From: DASQZK01 sp963763215
GTDB lineage: Bacteria; Bacteroidota; Bacteroidia; Bacteroidales; GCA-2748055
Assembly (NCBI GenBank): GCA_963763215.1
Contig: CAVXNX010000001.1
Location: 1 to 64,000 of the forward strand
Direction: 5' to 3'
Length of the DNA stretch: 64,000 nucleotides
Shown: piece by piece, positions 26,813-37,024 of the stretch
Position numbering within the stretch: the stretch's first letter is position 1
How the letters are laid out: each line of letters starts with the position of its first letter
Position numbers and translations under genes: made by a program
Notes under the pieces: generated by a model
The model's input: the letters and a program-made list of their open reading frames with translations, nothing else
Told to the model about the DNA's origin: nothing
The model's database searches: none

Positions 26813-29800
26813 CTAGGATGTCGACGCATCTCTGCCGAAAAAATCAACAGCCTTTTTCAGCAGCCTGAAATACAGCACCAGGTAAAGAATCAGGCTGGAA
26901 AACCAGATCACGGTGGTGTTGACCCATATCGTGGGAAAGAACCGGCCGAAGGCCATCTTCCGCGGAGCGTAAAAATGCGCTCTGATGAACCGGTATTGCG
27001 GATCGAGGTATATCGGGTCCGTCTTCTGGATCAGCTCCCCGTGGTATTCCACGATGCGCTGGAACTCGTTCTTGTTGGTCACAAATTCCTCGAGGCTTTC
27101 ATTGAAATACCGGCGTTTCAACCGGGCAATGGAATCCTGGTTCTCATGCATCTTCTGCTCGTTCTTTTTTTCATACACATATTTATACAAGCGGTTGTAA
27201 AAGTTCCTCAGGTCGCTGAGATAGGTGTAGGTTTCGTTCAACAGTGCGGGGGTGACCTCTTCCATCCTGAGCTGGTCGGCATTTTCCAGATTGTTCAGAG
27301 GAATGCCATTCTCTTCCTGGCTCAGACACGTACGGTAAATGTATTCCTTCCCGATTTCCCTTTTCAACAGGCCGAGCAGGTAGGAAATATGTTCCTGTTT
27401 TGAAGGGTCATCGAAATGTTTTTGCGCATACCTGACCTTATTGATCAGATCGTTCAGGAGGAAATTATCCTTGAAGCTGGCATTGGAAATGAGTTTGTCT
27501 TTCGCGTAATATCTTCGCTGATAGTCGTTTTCCATGAACTGGTAGGTGGCCAGACCTTCGTAGGCCCAGCGGGCCGACATCATTTCCCCGTAGAACGGGA
27601 TCGACTGGGGATTTGAAATGTCCGGATTCAGCTTTTCATACTTGACAATGATCCCGCTGAGGACGATCTGGGGGATCACCAGGAAAGGGATCAGGATGTA
27701 AATGGTGACCACCGTCCTGAAACTGTCGGAAATCACCAGTCCCATGAGGTTTGCGTTGGCCCAGGCACTAAACAGGACGAGCCAGTACACGAAATACATG
27801 CCGTGGATCTGAAGGATGCTGTTCCCGACGACCACAAAGAGAGCGGCCTGGATGGCGGAGATCATGAAGAGTACAAAAATTTTCGACATCAGGTAACCCG
27901 ACCAGCTCAGGTTCAGAAAGGCTTCCCGTTTCAGGATCTTCCGGTCTTTGATGATCTCTTCGGCGCTCACGGTGAGCCCGATAAAAACCGCCACGATGAC
28001 CGACATGAAGATGTACACCGGAAGGTTGCTGTTTTCGCTCAGGGTGTAACCGAAACGGTTGGCCACGTCCACATCGAAATACCTGATGATGTAGGCGAGC
28101 AGAAAAGCCAGCACCGGCGCCTCGAGGAAATTGATCACCATGTACTGGAGATCACTCACTTTCTTGAGGATATCCCGGGTGACAAAAACGCGGAACTGTT
28201 TGAATTTCCCGGGGATACGGAATGAAATCCCGGGCAGGTCGTCTTTTCCCGCTTCAGGCACGTCTTCCTCCATATGCTCTTCCCGGAAATACTGGCTCCA
28301 TTCCACCGGAGAGATCTTCCTGACATCGGTCAGTTTCCCGTATTCATCGATGACCGAGGCTTCGACGATATTGAAGATCTGCTCCGGGTTGACATTCCCG
28401 CAGGCATGGCATTCGCTTTCATTCCAGTTGGCATGGTGAACCCGCGACTTGAAGTAGATGATCGAATCGACAGGATCGCCGTTGTAAATGAGGTATCCTC
28501 CGGTATCCAGGATGAGCAGCCGGTCGAACATCTTGAAGATCTCCGAGGATGGCTGATGAATGACCACAAAAACCAGCTTGCCTTTCAGGGAAAGTTCCTT
28601 CAGCAGGTCGAGAATATTTTCCGAATCCCGGCTGGAGAGCCCTGACGTGGGTTCATCCAGGAAAAGAACCGCCGGCTCCCGGATCAGTTCCAGGGCGATA
28701 TTCAGCCGTTTTCTCTGTCCGCCGCTGATCTTTTTGTTCAGGGGAGAACCGACTGCGATATCCTTGATCTCAAAGAGCCCGAGATTCCGGAGGAACTGGT
28801 CCACCGCCTCTTCGAGCTGGCCTTCGGTGTAGTTGTCGAAACACAGCTTGGCATTGTAGTACAGGTTCTGGTATACGGTCAGTTCTTCAATGAGGAGGTC
28901 GTCCTGGGAGACATGGCCGATAAGACCTTCGACTTCATGCCTCCGGGCATGGATGTCGAGCCCGTTGATCAGCACTTTGCCGGAAGTCGGGAGCCGAGGT
29001 GCCATTGAGAACATTTAACAGTGTCGTTTTGCCGGATCCGCTGGCGCCCATGATACCGACCAGACGTCCCGACTGTTCCGTGAAGGTTATATCGTGAAGC
29101 CCCGTTTTGCCCGATTTGAACCGGTAATGTACCTGCCTGACCTCAAAAACGATCCGGGAATGGATCTTATCATCGGCGAACCGGCTCACGATATCGCTGT
29201 AATACACCGGATCGATCTGCTGGTTCCTGATCGATGACCCGCTGGTGAAGGCATAGACCTTCTCCTTTTCGATGAGCTGGCCGTTCATGTTGATCTCGTT
29301 CACGCCGATATACCGGATGAAATACAGGTTAGCCGAGCTGATGTGAAGCACCCCGATCTTGCCGAGCAGATTGTCCACCTTCATGTGCCGGACCGCTGTC
29401 CGCTCATCACCGGGAGTCTCTTTGTTGTCGATGATCAGTATCGCCTCCGAATCGGGAACTTGTTCGAATGAGAACAGGACGAAATCCTTGATCAGTGAAT
29501 ATTCGCCGGCACTGATGTTGAAGGTCTCCGCCACGGTATTCACAAATTCCATTTCCTGCGGGGTGATCCGTAAATTGTCGGATTTGATGAATTCCAACAG
29601 ATGGATCAGGACGATGATCTTCTGGGGCTGTGCCAGTTCCTCATTGATCTCGGTGCATATCTTGAGAACCCTTACCGAACTGGCCGAGATGCGCCGGCGC
29701 CGCGATTCGGTGTCCTTTTGTTTCTGCTGGTGAATGCTGTAATAGTCGTCGAAAACCTTCAGGTACTCCGACACCAGCTCCTGGTTGAGCTGCCGTTTCA

Positions 29801-29900
29801 GGAAGGATTCAACGATGGTGCGCCGGTCCCTGGCGTTGCTCTCCGGCCTCGCAATAATGGCGAAAAGCTGCATCAGCGCTTTTAGGATCTGCTCACTCAT
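26813..29900 (-). CDS. Large ABCG-type transporter fused to N-terminal TerB-like and FHA-like regions (one frameshift)
   Basis: Removing one base near 28990 joins two frames into ~1,028 residues. Order: a helical N-terminal region resembling TerB-like domains (residues ~1-150); a beta-rich FHA-like region (HISSANLYFIRY, INMNGQ, FTSGSSIRNQ; ~170-260); an ABC ATPase with Walker A GASGSGKTT, signature ISGGQRKR and Walker B VLFLDEPTSG (~280-500); an ABC2-type membrane domain of about six segments; a charged soluble insert (~770-970); and a final membrane helix near the C-terminus. ATPase followed by membrane domain is the ABCG half-transporter order. The cargo is unknown. FHA domains read phosphothreonine, which would suggest regulation by phosphorylation; that is inference. 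It stands as a single-gene unit. Confidence 0.82.
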
Positions 29901-30126
29901 GTATCGGATTTTAGCCTTCGGAAATGCGTGCTGTTCCCTTTACCGGAATCGAAAATAAACATGTCGAATATAGTAAATATTATGAGATCCGCCGTTAAAA
30001 AGTTTAAGTCTTTGCCGGTTCATCCCGCCCTCTCCAATCCCACTGTCATTGGGTTTTTCTCCGGAAGGGAGCGTTGAAATTCGTTACTCTTCCACCCCCT
30101 GAGACATGCCCCGGCAGATTATTTAT

Positions 30127-30134
30127 TATCTTTG
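30127..30134 (+). promoter_or_regulatory. Candidate -7 element (TATCTTTG) for the secreted glycosidase
   Basis: An exact TAnnTTTG match 56 bases upstream of the ATG at 30191. No convincing -33 TTTG is at the expected distance. Confidence 0.5.
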
Positions 30135-30190
30135 TCGGTTGCACAGAACCCGCAACGGGGTGCCGTATTCTATTAAAAAACATATCAAAA

Positions 30191-31839
30191 ATGGCCGTTA
30201 TGAGAACATGGTTGTTGTCGTTCGTTTTACTGACAGGTTTGAGCGCCTTGAATGCCCAGGACCAAAAAGGGATGTATTTCCCCATAAATCAATACCACAA
30301 AAAACCGCTACCGGAATTCAGCCTGACGAAATCGAAATTGCCTCAGCCGGTATACGATCAGGATACGAACTATGTTGCGTGCTACTGGAAGGCATGGGAA
30401 CTCGCCTTTACGAATATGTACGAACCCACCCCTGAAAACGGATTCGTTTCCCAGTATATCGATGCGGGATTTAACGACAATATTTTTTTGTGGGACATGA
30501 GTTTCATCTCGATGTTCGCCCGCTTTGCCACACCTTATGTGCCGGCAGTTTCGGCCCTCGATAATTTTTATGCGAAACAACATGCCGACGGCGAGGTCTG
30601 CCGTGAGATCGTTCGACAGACCGGGGAGGACTACGCACCGTGGACCAATACGGAACATGAGCCGCTGTTCAGCCGATTCGGGATCTATTACCTTTCCGGG
30701 AATAAAGATGCCGGTGGTTTATATCGGCCGGAAAACGCCTGAACCACCGCCTGTCCTGACCCTGGAAGGTCTGAACCACCCGGTTTTGATCTGGGCCGAA
30801 ATGGAAAGTTTCCGGCTAACGGCCGACACGGCCCGGCTGAAGATGGTCTGGGAGCCACTTGTCCGTTACTACAACGTGCTCCGGAAATACCTGAGGCAGG
30901 GGAACGGGTTGTATATTGCCGACTGGGGGCAGATGGACAATTCCCCCCGGAACCAGTGGCTGATGAACGGGGGCACCGCGGTGGATATCTCGTCGGAGAT
31001 GGTGCTGTTCGCAAGAAAACTTTCCGACATGGCCGCTATCATCGGCAAACAGGACGAGGTGGACCAAATACCGGGCCCAGGCCGATTCCCTCTCCGGCCT
31101 TATCAACGCCCGGATGTGGAATGCCGATGATCATTTTTATGATGATCTGACCCTCAGTGGCATACCCATCACCATCAAGACGGTGGGAGGCTTCTGGCCC
31201 CTGATCGCTGGTGTTGCCGACAGTGTGAAAGCCGGCTGGCTCTCCCGGGAACTCGATAATGAGAACACTTTCAACCGCAAGCACCGGGTGCCCTCGGTGG
31301 CTGCCGGTGAGGTCGACTATGATCCGAAGGGCGGTTACTGGAGGGGGGCCATATGGCCGTCAACCAATACGATGGTTATCAGGGGACTGGAGAATTATGG
31401 CCTCGACGACCAGGCAGCGGCCATCGCGTTAAATCACCTGAAAAATGTGGTCTCCGTTTTCGAAAAAACCCATACCATCTGGGAAAACTATGCGCCCGAC
31501 ACCATCGCCCCCGGTTTACCGGCCAGGCCCGACTTTGTGGGCTGGTCGGGAATCGGGCCCATCGACTATTTCATTGAATATGCCATTGGCATCAAGGCTG
31601 ATGCGCCGCATAATACCATCGTCTGGACGCTGAGAAGCAACGACAGGGTTGGGGTTAATCAGTTTTGGTTTGGCGGAACGACAACCGATCTGATGTGCGG
31701 GAAGCCGGATTCCCGCAACCGCCGGGAAGTCAGGGTTTCCAGCGATCGGGCCTTTACCTTGAAGATGGAATATGACGGGAAGGAAATCACCAAAAAAATT
31801 TCCGCCGGAAAAACTGTTCATTTTCAGCTGAAACCCTGA
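30191..31839 (+). CDS. Secreted (alpha/alpha)6-barrel glycoside hydrolase, GH63/GH37-like (two frameshifts)
   Basis: Removing one base near 30713 and one near 31065 joins three frames into ~548 residues. The start at 30191 gives a signal peptide (MRTWLLSFVLLTGLSALNAQ from the second Met). The body matches trehalase/MGH1-like barrels: DAGFNDNIFLWDMSFISMF, FYAKQHADGEVCREI, IADWGQMDNSPRNQW, MWNADDHFYDD and the conserved GGYWRGAIWPSTNTMVIRGL, with WENYAPD and GWSGIGPIDYFIEY near the end. Family members hydrolyse alpha-linked glucose or mannose units in the periplasm. The substrate cannot be set from sequence alone; neither trehalase signature is complete, so I avoid calling it TreA. Confidence 0.78.
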
Positions 31840-31864
31840 TAATATCCGGATATTCAAAAGCAAT

Positions 31865-31896
31865 CCCTGATGCCGGTGTCCTTTCTGGCATCAGGG
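31865..31896 (+). terminator. Hairpin downstream of the glycosidase gene
   Basis: A perfect 10-base stem (CCCTGATGCC / GGCATCAGGG) with a 12-base loop begins 25 bases after the stop. The T run is weak, so termination may depend on another factor. Confidence 0.6.
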
Positions 31897-31960
31897 GTGA
31901 TCCCTTTTCTCACCCCGTCCCGGGATTCATCCTTTCCTTTTGGCACAGGGCCTTTCACGG

Positions 31961-31981
31961 CGGCTGACAAGATGTCAGCCG
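31961..31981. promoter_or_regulatory. Palindrome upstream of clpB, candidate operator
   Basis: A perfect 9-base inverted repeat (CGGCTGACA, 3-base centre AGA, TGTCAGCCG) lies 68-88 bases before the clpB ATG. It is not the CIRCE element (TTAGCACTC-N9-GAGTGCTAA). It could be a regulator site or a short RNA hairpin in the leader. Confidence 0.4.
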
Positions 31982-32048
31982 GTCGCCGGATTCTCGTCTT
32001 GGCTTCAGATTTGTTGCATTCGAGTCTTGAGAAAAGGAGTTGAAAAAT

Positions 32049-34638
32049 ATGAATGTGAATAATCTGACCATTAAAGCACAGGAAGCCCTTCAACAGGCTT
32101 TCACCATTGCAGCCGGGTACACACACCAGGCTGTCGAAACAGGACATTTGCTCAAGGCCGTTCTATCCACCGGGGAATCCGTCACCGGTTTCATTCTCGG
32201 AAAGTTCGGGATCAACAAGGCGAATTTTGAGAAAGTCGCCGACCGGATCGTAGAAGGATATCCGAAGGTATCGGGGGGCGAACAGTACCTGTCGAATGCT
32301 TCGGCCCGGGCATTGCAGAAGGCGGAAACCCAGGCCAAAGCCATGGGCGACCAGTACGTTTCGCTGGAACATCTGTTTCTCGGGCTGCTTGCTGCCGGTG
32401 ATGAGGTGTCGCAGGTCATGAAAGACAGCGGCATGGATGAGAAGAAAATGAAAGCGGTCATCTCTGAATTGCGGAAAGGGTCGACGGTCGATTCACAAAC
32501 GGCCGAGGATACCTACAATGCCTTGAACCGCTTTGCCATCAACCTGAATGATCAGGCGGCCAAGGGAAAACTCGACCCGGTCATCGGCCGCGATGATGAG
32601 ATCCGGAGGATACTCCAGATCCTGTCGAGACGGACGAAGAACAACCCGATCCTCATCGGTGAGCCGGGAGTGGGAAAAACGGCCATCGCTGAAGGCCTCG
32701 CCCACCGGATCGTCGACGGAGATGTCCCGGAAAACCTGAAGAACAAAAAAGTCTATTCCCTCGATATGGGAGCGTTGATCGCCGGCGCCAAATACAAGGG
32801 TGAGTTCGAGGAAAGGCTGAAAGCCGTGGTTAAGGAAGTGATCGCATCCGAAGGCGATATCATCCTGTTTATCGACGAGATCCATACGCTTGTGGGTGCC
32901 GGGAAGAGTGAAGGGGCCATGGATGCCGCCAACATCCTGAAACCTGCCCTGGCCCGGGGTGAGCTCAGAGCCATCGGCGCCACCACCCTGAGTGAATACC
33001 AGAAGTATTTCGAGAAAGATAAGGCGCTGGAACGGCGGTTCCAGATCGTCATGGTCGATGAACCCGATATCTTCAGCACGATCTCTATCCTTAGGGGGTT
33101 GAAGGAACGGTATGAAAATCATCATAAAGTCAGGATCCGGGATGATGCACTCATTGCCGCCGCTGAATTGTCGAAACGCTATATCACCGAACGTTTCCTG
33201 CCCGACAAGGCCATTGACCTGATCGATGAGGCCGCGGCCAAGCTTCGCCTGGAAATGAACAGCCTTCCCGAGGAGATCGATGAGATCGAACGAAAGATCA
33301 AACAGCTTGAGATCGAACGCGAAGCCATAAAAAGGGACGGTAAAACCGCCCGCGAGAAGGAGATCAGTGAAGAGATTGCCAATATGACCGAGGAACGCAA
33401 TAAACTCAGGGCAAAATGGCAAACGGAAAAAGGGCTGATCGAGAAAATCCAGAAGGAAAAGGAAGCCATCGATCAGTACAAGCTTGAAGCCAATGAGGCC
33501 GAGCGGCGGGGCGATTACGGACGCGTTGCCGAGATCCGTTACGGCCTGATCAAGGAATCGGAAAGACGCATCGAAGATCTCAATGCAGAACTGCGCGATG
33601 AGCAAAAGGATATGGCTCTGATCAAGGAGGAGATCAGCGATGAGGATATCGCCGAGATCGTGTCACGCTGGACCGGCATCCCGGTGAACAAGATGCTTCA
33701 GAGCGAGAAAGAGAAGCTTCTTCACCTGGAAGATGAGCTCCACCAGCGCGTTGTGGGACAGGATGAAGCCATCGCCGCCGTGGCCGATGCCGTGAGGCGG
33801 AGCAGGGCCGGGTTGCAGGATTCGCGAAAGCCCATCGGCTCGTTTATCTTCCTGGGAACAACAGGGGTCGGTAAAACAGAACTTGCCAGAGCCCTGGCCG
33901 AATTCCTGTTCAACGACGAAAGCCTGATGACCCGGATCGACATGTCGGAATACCAGGAACGCCATTCCGTATCGCGTCTCATCGGTGCTCCCCCGGGATA
34001 TGTGGGCTACGACGAGGGTGGGCAGCTGACGGAGGCCGTGAGAAGAAAACCCTATTCCGTGGTTCTGCTCGACGAGATCGAAAAAGCCCATCCCGGATGT
34101 GTTCAACATCCTTCTCCAGGTGCTCGACGACGGCCGGCTGACCGATAATAAGGGGCGCACGGTGAATTTCAGGAATACGATCATCATCATGACATCCAAC
34201 CTCGGCTCGTCGATCATCCGGGAAAACCTTTCCGATCTTGAAGGAAAAGACAAGGACAGGCTCTTTGAAGAGACCCGGCGCCAGGTGTTCGATCTTCTGA
34301 AACAGACCATCCGGCCGGAATTTCTGAACAGGATCGATGAGATCATCATGTTCCGTCCGCTCGATGAATCTCAGATCATGAAGATCGTCGGACTGCAGTT
34401 CGACCAGGTCAGGAAGATGCTCAAGGACAATGGGATCGATTTACGCATCAAGGATGCCGCCATCGAATGGATTGCGGAGAAAGGGTTCGATCCGCAATAC
34501 GGCGCCCGCCCGGTGAAGAGGATGCTCCAGAAGTACGTGGTCAACGAACTCTCGAAACAGATCCTGTCTGATTCAGTCAACCGGGACAAGCCCATCGTGA
34601 TTGACGTCAGGGACGGTCAGCTGGTCTTTACCAACTGA
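32049..34638 (+). CDS. clpB: ATP-dependent chaperone ClpB (one frameshift)
   Basis: Removing one G near 34095 joins two frames into 862 residues, the usual ClpB length. ClpB pulls apart protein aggregates with DnaK. Domains: Clp-N repeats (1-150), AAA1 with Walker A GEPGVGKTA and FIDEIHTLVGAGKSEGAMDAANIL, a coiled-coil middle domain (~400-525, KIKQLEIEREAIKRDG), AAA2 with Walker A GTTGVGKTE and RLIGAPPGYVGYDEGG, and the C-terminal small domain. The ATG at 32049 gives the family N-terminus (NVNNLTIKAQEALQQA); an in-frame TTG lies 9 bases upstream. AAGGAG about 9 bases before the ATG is an unusually good Shine-Dalgarno for Bacteroidota. Confidence 0.93.
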
Positions 34639-34683
34639 CGCCATTTACCGGTCCGGATTCGGCTGAAGCTCCGGAAAAATAAT

Positions 34684-34727
34684 ACCCCGTATCGGAAATG
34701 ATTCCCGGTGCGGGGTTTGTTTTCTTT
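34684..34727 (+). terminator. Intrinsic terminator after clpB
   Basis: A 12-base stem with two G-U pairs (ACCCCGTATCGG / CCGGTGCGGGGT) is followed by a T-rich tract (TTTGTTTTCTTTT), starting 46 bases after the clpB stop. The convergent STAS gene ends at 34760. Confidence 0.75.
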
Positions 34728-34759
34728 TGACTTCGATGGGGTAAGAGCCACAGGCCGCT

Positions 34760-35095
34760 TCAGAAACTCTTTATGGCATCATCCCGGGTGTTGTAGATCT
34801 CGAAGACATTGTGAAGCTGAAGGAGTTTGAAAAGTTCCATCACTTCCTCTGAGATGTTGCAGATCTTGAAGGATCCGTTGTTGTTATTGGCCGTCTTCAT
34901 GATCGACAGAAAAGCGCCGAAACCGGAACTATCGATAAAGGATATCCCTCCGAGATCCAGGACCAGCCTGGTGTTCGGGGTGTTGAAATAACCGTTGATC
35001 TCTTCTTTCACCGGCTCGGTGATCAGGGCATTGAACCGGTTGACATCTTTGAATGCGACAACAAGAACACCGTCAATATTTTCAATACTCAACAT
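34760..35095 (-). CDS. STAS domain protein (anti-sigma-factor antagonist type)
   Basis: 111 residues, a single STAS domain. The phospho-acceptor loop is FIDSSGFGAFLSIMKTA. N-terminal strands are IDGVLVVAFKDVNRFNA, and the C-terminal helix follows FKICNISEEVMELFKLLQ. It lies 12 bases after an Hpt domain gene on the same strand, so the pair is probably an operon. The pairing suggests a phosphorelay joined to partner switching, as in the Hpt/STAS modules of other bacteria. No sensor kinase or anti-sigma gene is adjacent. Confidence 0.85.
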   Translation of the reverse strand: MLSIENIDGVLVVAFKDVNRFNALITEPVKEEINGYFNTPNTRLVLDLGGISFIDSSGFGAFLSIMKTANNNNGSFKICNISEEVMELFKLLQLHNVFEIYNTRDDAIKSF

Positions 35096-35107
35096 AATTC
35101 ATGTGTA

Positions 35108-35458
35108 TTATTGTTCGGCCATCTTTTTTTTGTACAGTTCCAGTTCCCGCACCGCTTCCCGGCATTCTGAAATAAACCTGTCCACATAGCCCTGGTACTT
35201 TTCGGGTTTCCGGCCATCTTTGGCCAGGATCTCAAATTCCTTCAACATCCCGGCAAGGTCCTCCATCCCCATGATCGCTACGGACGATTTGGCTTTATGG
35301 GCCAGCTTTCCCAGAGCTTCATAATTCCCTTCATCGAGCAGATGCTGGAATTCCCCATTGAATTCATCCACCTGGACGGTAAAGATATCAATCATCTCAT
35401 GAATCAACTCATGGTTGTCACTGCTCATCGACTTAAGGTAACTCAGATCGGTTTTCAT
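35108..35458 (-). CDS. Hpt (histidine phosphotransfer) domain protein
   Basis: 116 residues, a free-standing Hpt four-helix bundle. The phospho-accepting His is in ALGKLAHKAKSSVAIMGM (near residue 58), followed by the helix DLAGMLKEFEILAKDG. It relays phosphate between a hybrid sensor kinase and a receiver. It is translated just before the STAS gene. Its promoter lies in the 517-base divergent region that contains the inverted heptamer arrays. Confidence 0.85.
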   Translation of the reverse strand: MKTDLSYLKSMSSDNHELIHEMIDIFTVQVDEFNGEFQHLLDEGNYEALGKLAHKAKSSVAIMGMEDLAGMLKEFEILAKDGRKPEKYQGYVDRFISECREAVRELELYKKKMAEQ

Positions 35459-35595
35459 CGTTCATCTCCCTGTTTCGTATTCGAGGTCAAAGTAAAAAAT
35501 TAAAACGATCAGTATCAAATTCTGTTACCATAAACCTGTTCATTAAAAGTAGATTTTTTTTTTAATTTCTGCATCAAAAGTCTTTGTATTTAATT

Positions 35596-35660
35596 GGTCG
35601 GTGGTCGGTGGTCGGTGGTCGGTGGTCGGTAGTCGGTGGTCGGTAATCGGTGATCGATCG
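35596..35660. repeat. Heptamer satellite, left arm (GGTCGGT)n
   Basis: About nine tandem copies of a 7-base unit, mostly GGTCGGT, changing to AGTCGGT, AATCGGT and GATCGAT at the right edge. All but the last fit RRTCRGT, the pattern of the 8582-8844 array. It faces an inverted right arm 118 bases away in the divergent region between the Hpt gene and the TPR gene. Confidence 0.9.
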
Positions 35661-35778
35661 GGGAGCTCCACGTACTAAGCGGGTCCGATATCTTTTAATA
35701 CGGGTGAATCATACTTTTTTTGTGGAGGTGTAAAGATTTTTGTGCAATTAAAAGTGACACACTTAATTAAACATTCCC

Positions 35779-35875
35779 CCGACCACCGACCACCGACTTC
35801 CGACCACCGACCACCGATCACCGATCACCGATTACCGATTACCGATTACCTACTACCGACCACCGCCCACCGACT
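35779..35875. repeat. Heptamer satellite, right arm, inverted (ACCGACC)n
   Basis: About thirteen degenerate 7-base units (ACCGACC, ACCGATC, ACCGATT). Read on the minus strand they are GGTCGGT, GATCGGT and AATCGGT, the same family as the left arm in reverse orientation. The two arms could pair as a long stem around 35661-35778. The rest of 35459-35975 holds no gene; it is A/T-rich flanking promoter DNA. Confidence 0.9.
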
Positions 35876-35975
35876 CCATTCCTTTTAACACGGATTCGTT
35901 AAAAATCTTTTATTTATACGAATAACTTTCCATGCCTGTTACCGTATAAGCAGAATAATTCATTAATCCACTGTT

Positions 35976-37008
35976 ATGAAAAGAATTGCCATCCTCGTCC
36001 TATCTCTCCTGGTCCCCGCAGTTCTTAGCCATGCACAATCATCTGAAAAAAACAAGAAAGAGGCAAAAGTCGCTTATAACCAGGCAGTGACCTATATCAC
36101 GGAAGGCAATTTTGAACCGGCCCTGACTTATCTCGATGCCTGCCTGGATCTCGACAGTGCGTTCAACCAGGCACTCAGTGCCCGGGCAAAGGCAAAAGTG
36201 GAAACGGGGAACATCAATGGGGCCTTAAAGGATTTCCGGTTACTCAGCAGAGGATCCTTCACTCGGTGAACCCTATTTTTACCTTGCGTATCTAAATTTA
36301 AATGATCAACCCGGTGAAGAAATGCTTCAGGATCTTAACCTCGCGATTGAAAAAGGGTATAAGGAATCTCAGGCCTGGTATTACCGCGGTTTGTGCAAGC
36401 TCCTGGCCGGTGATTACACAGGCGCCGTGGCCGATTTCACTGAGGCCATCAATGAAAAGGCCGGTTACGCCCTGGCGTATCATAACCGCGGCACCGCCAA
36501 ACGTCAGCTTGGGGATATGCAGGGAGCCCTTTACGATTACCGGATGGCCACCAATTACCGGCACAATTTTCCCGAAGCGTTCAATAATATGGGAAGCGTC
36601 AAGATCATCCTGGGCGATTATAACGGCGCTGTCGAGGATTACACCGTGGCCGTTAATCTCGCCCCTGATTTTTATATCGCCTGGAACAACAGGGGGACTG
36701 CTGAATATTTCCTGGGCGACCTGGAAGCGGCCTTGCATGATTTCAACCAGGCAATAAACGTCCGGGATACGTATATACCGGCCCTGAACAATAAAGCCGG
36801 CGTCCTGGCTACACAGAAGGACTACGATGGTGCCGTGGACATCTTCGACCGGATCGTCACCACCGATCCCGGTTTTGCCCGGGCATACCTGAACCGCGGA
36901 CTGGTCCGGGAACTGAAAGGCGATATCGAAGGCGCATGCGCCGACTGGAATAAAGCCCTGGAGCTGGGGATCACGCAGGCTCAGAATTATGTCAGGGAAT
37001 GCAAATGA
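35976..37008 (+). CDS. Secreted tetratricopeptide repeat protein (one frameshift)
   Basis: Removing one A near 36249 joins two frames into 343 residues. A signal peptide (MKRIAILVLSLLVPAVLSHAQ) precedes about nine TPR units. Their typical residues are visible, for example AWYYRGLCKLLAGDYTGAV, ALAYHNRGTAKRQLGDMQGA and AYLNRGLVRELKGDIEGA. TPR proteins act as protein-protein scaffolds. It is 16 bases upstream of the PorE-like OmpA protein and likely works in the same envelope complex; that is inference from position. Confidence 0.82.
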
Positions 37009-37024
37009 ATCTAAGACCTTAACT

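Noticed and set aside
30191..31839. Assignment as periplasmic trehalase TreA
   Set aside because: The fold matches the trehalase/GH63 barrel group, but neither classical trehalase signature is seen complete, so only the broader family is given.
32493..33605. Long minus-strand open frame opposite clpB
   Set aside because: Antisense shadow of the ClpB AAA1 and middle-domain region without protein features.
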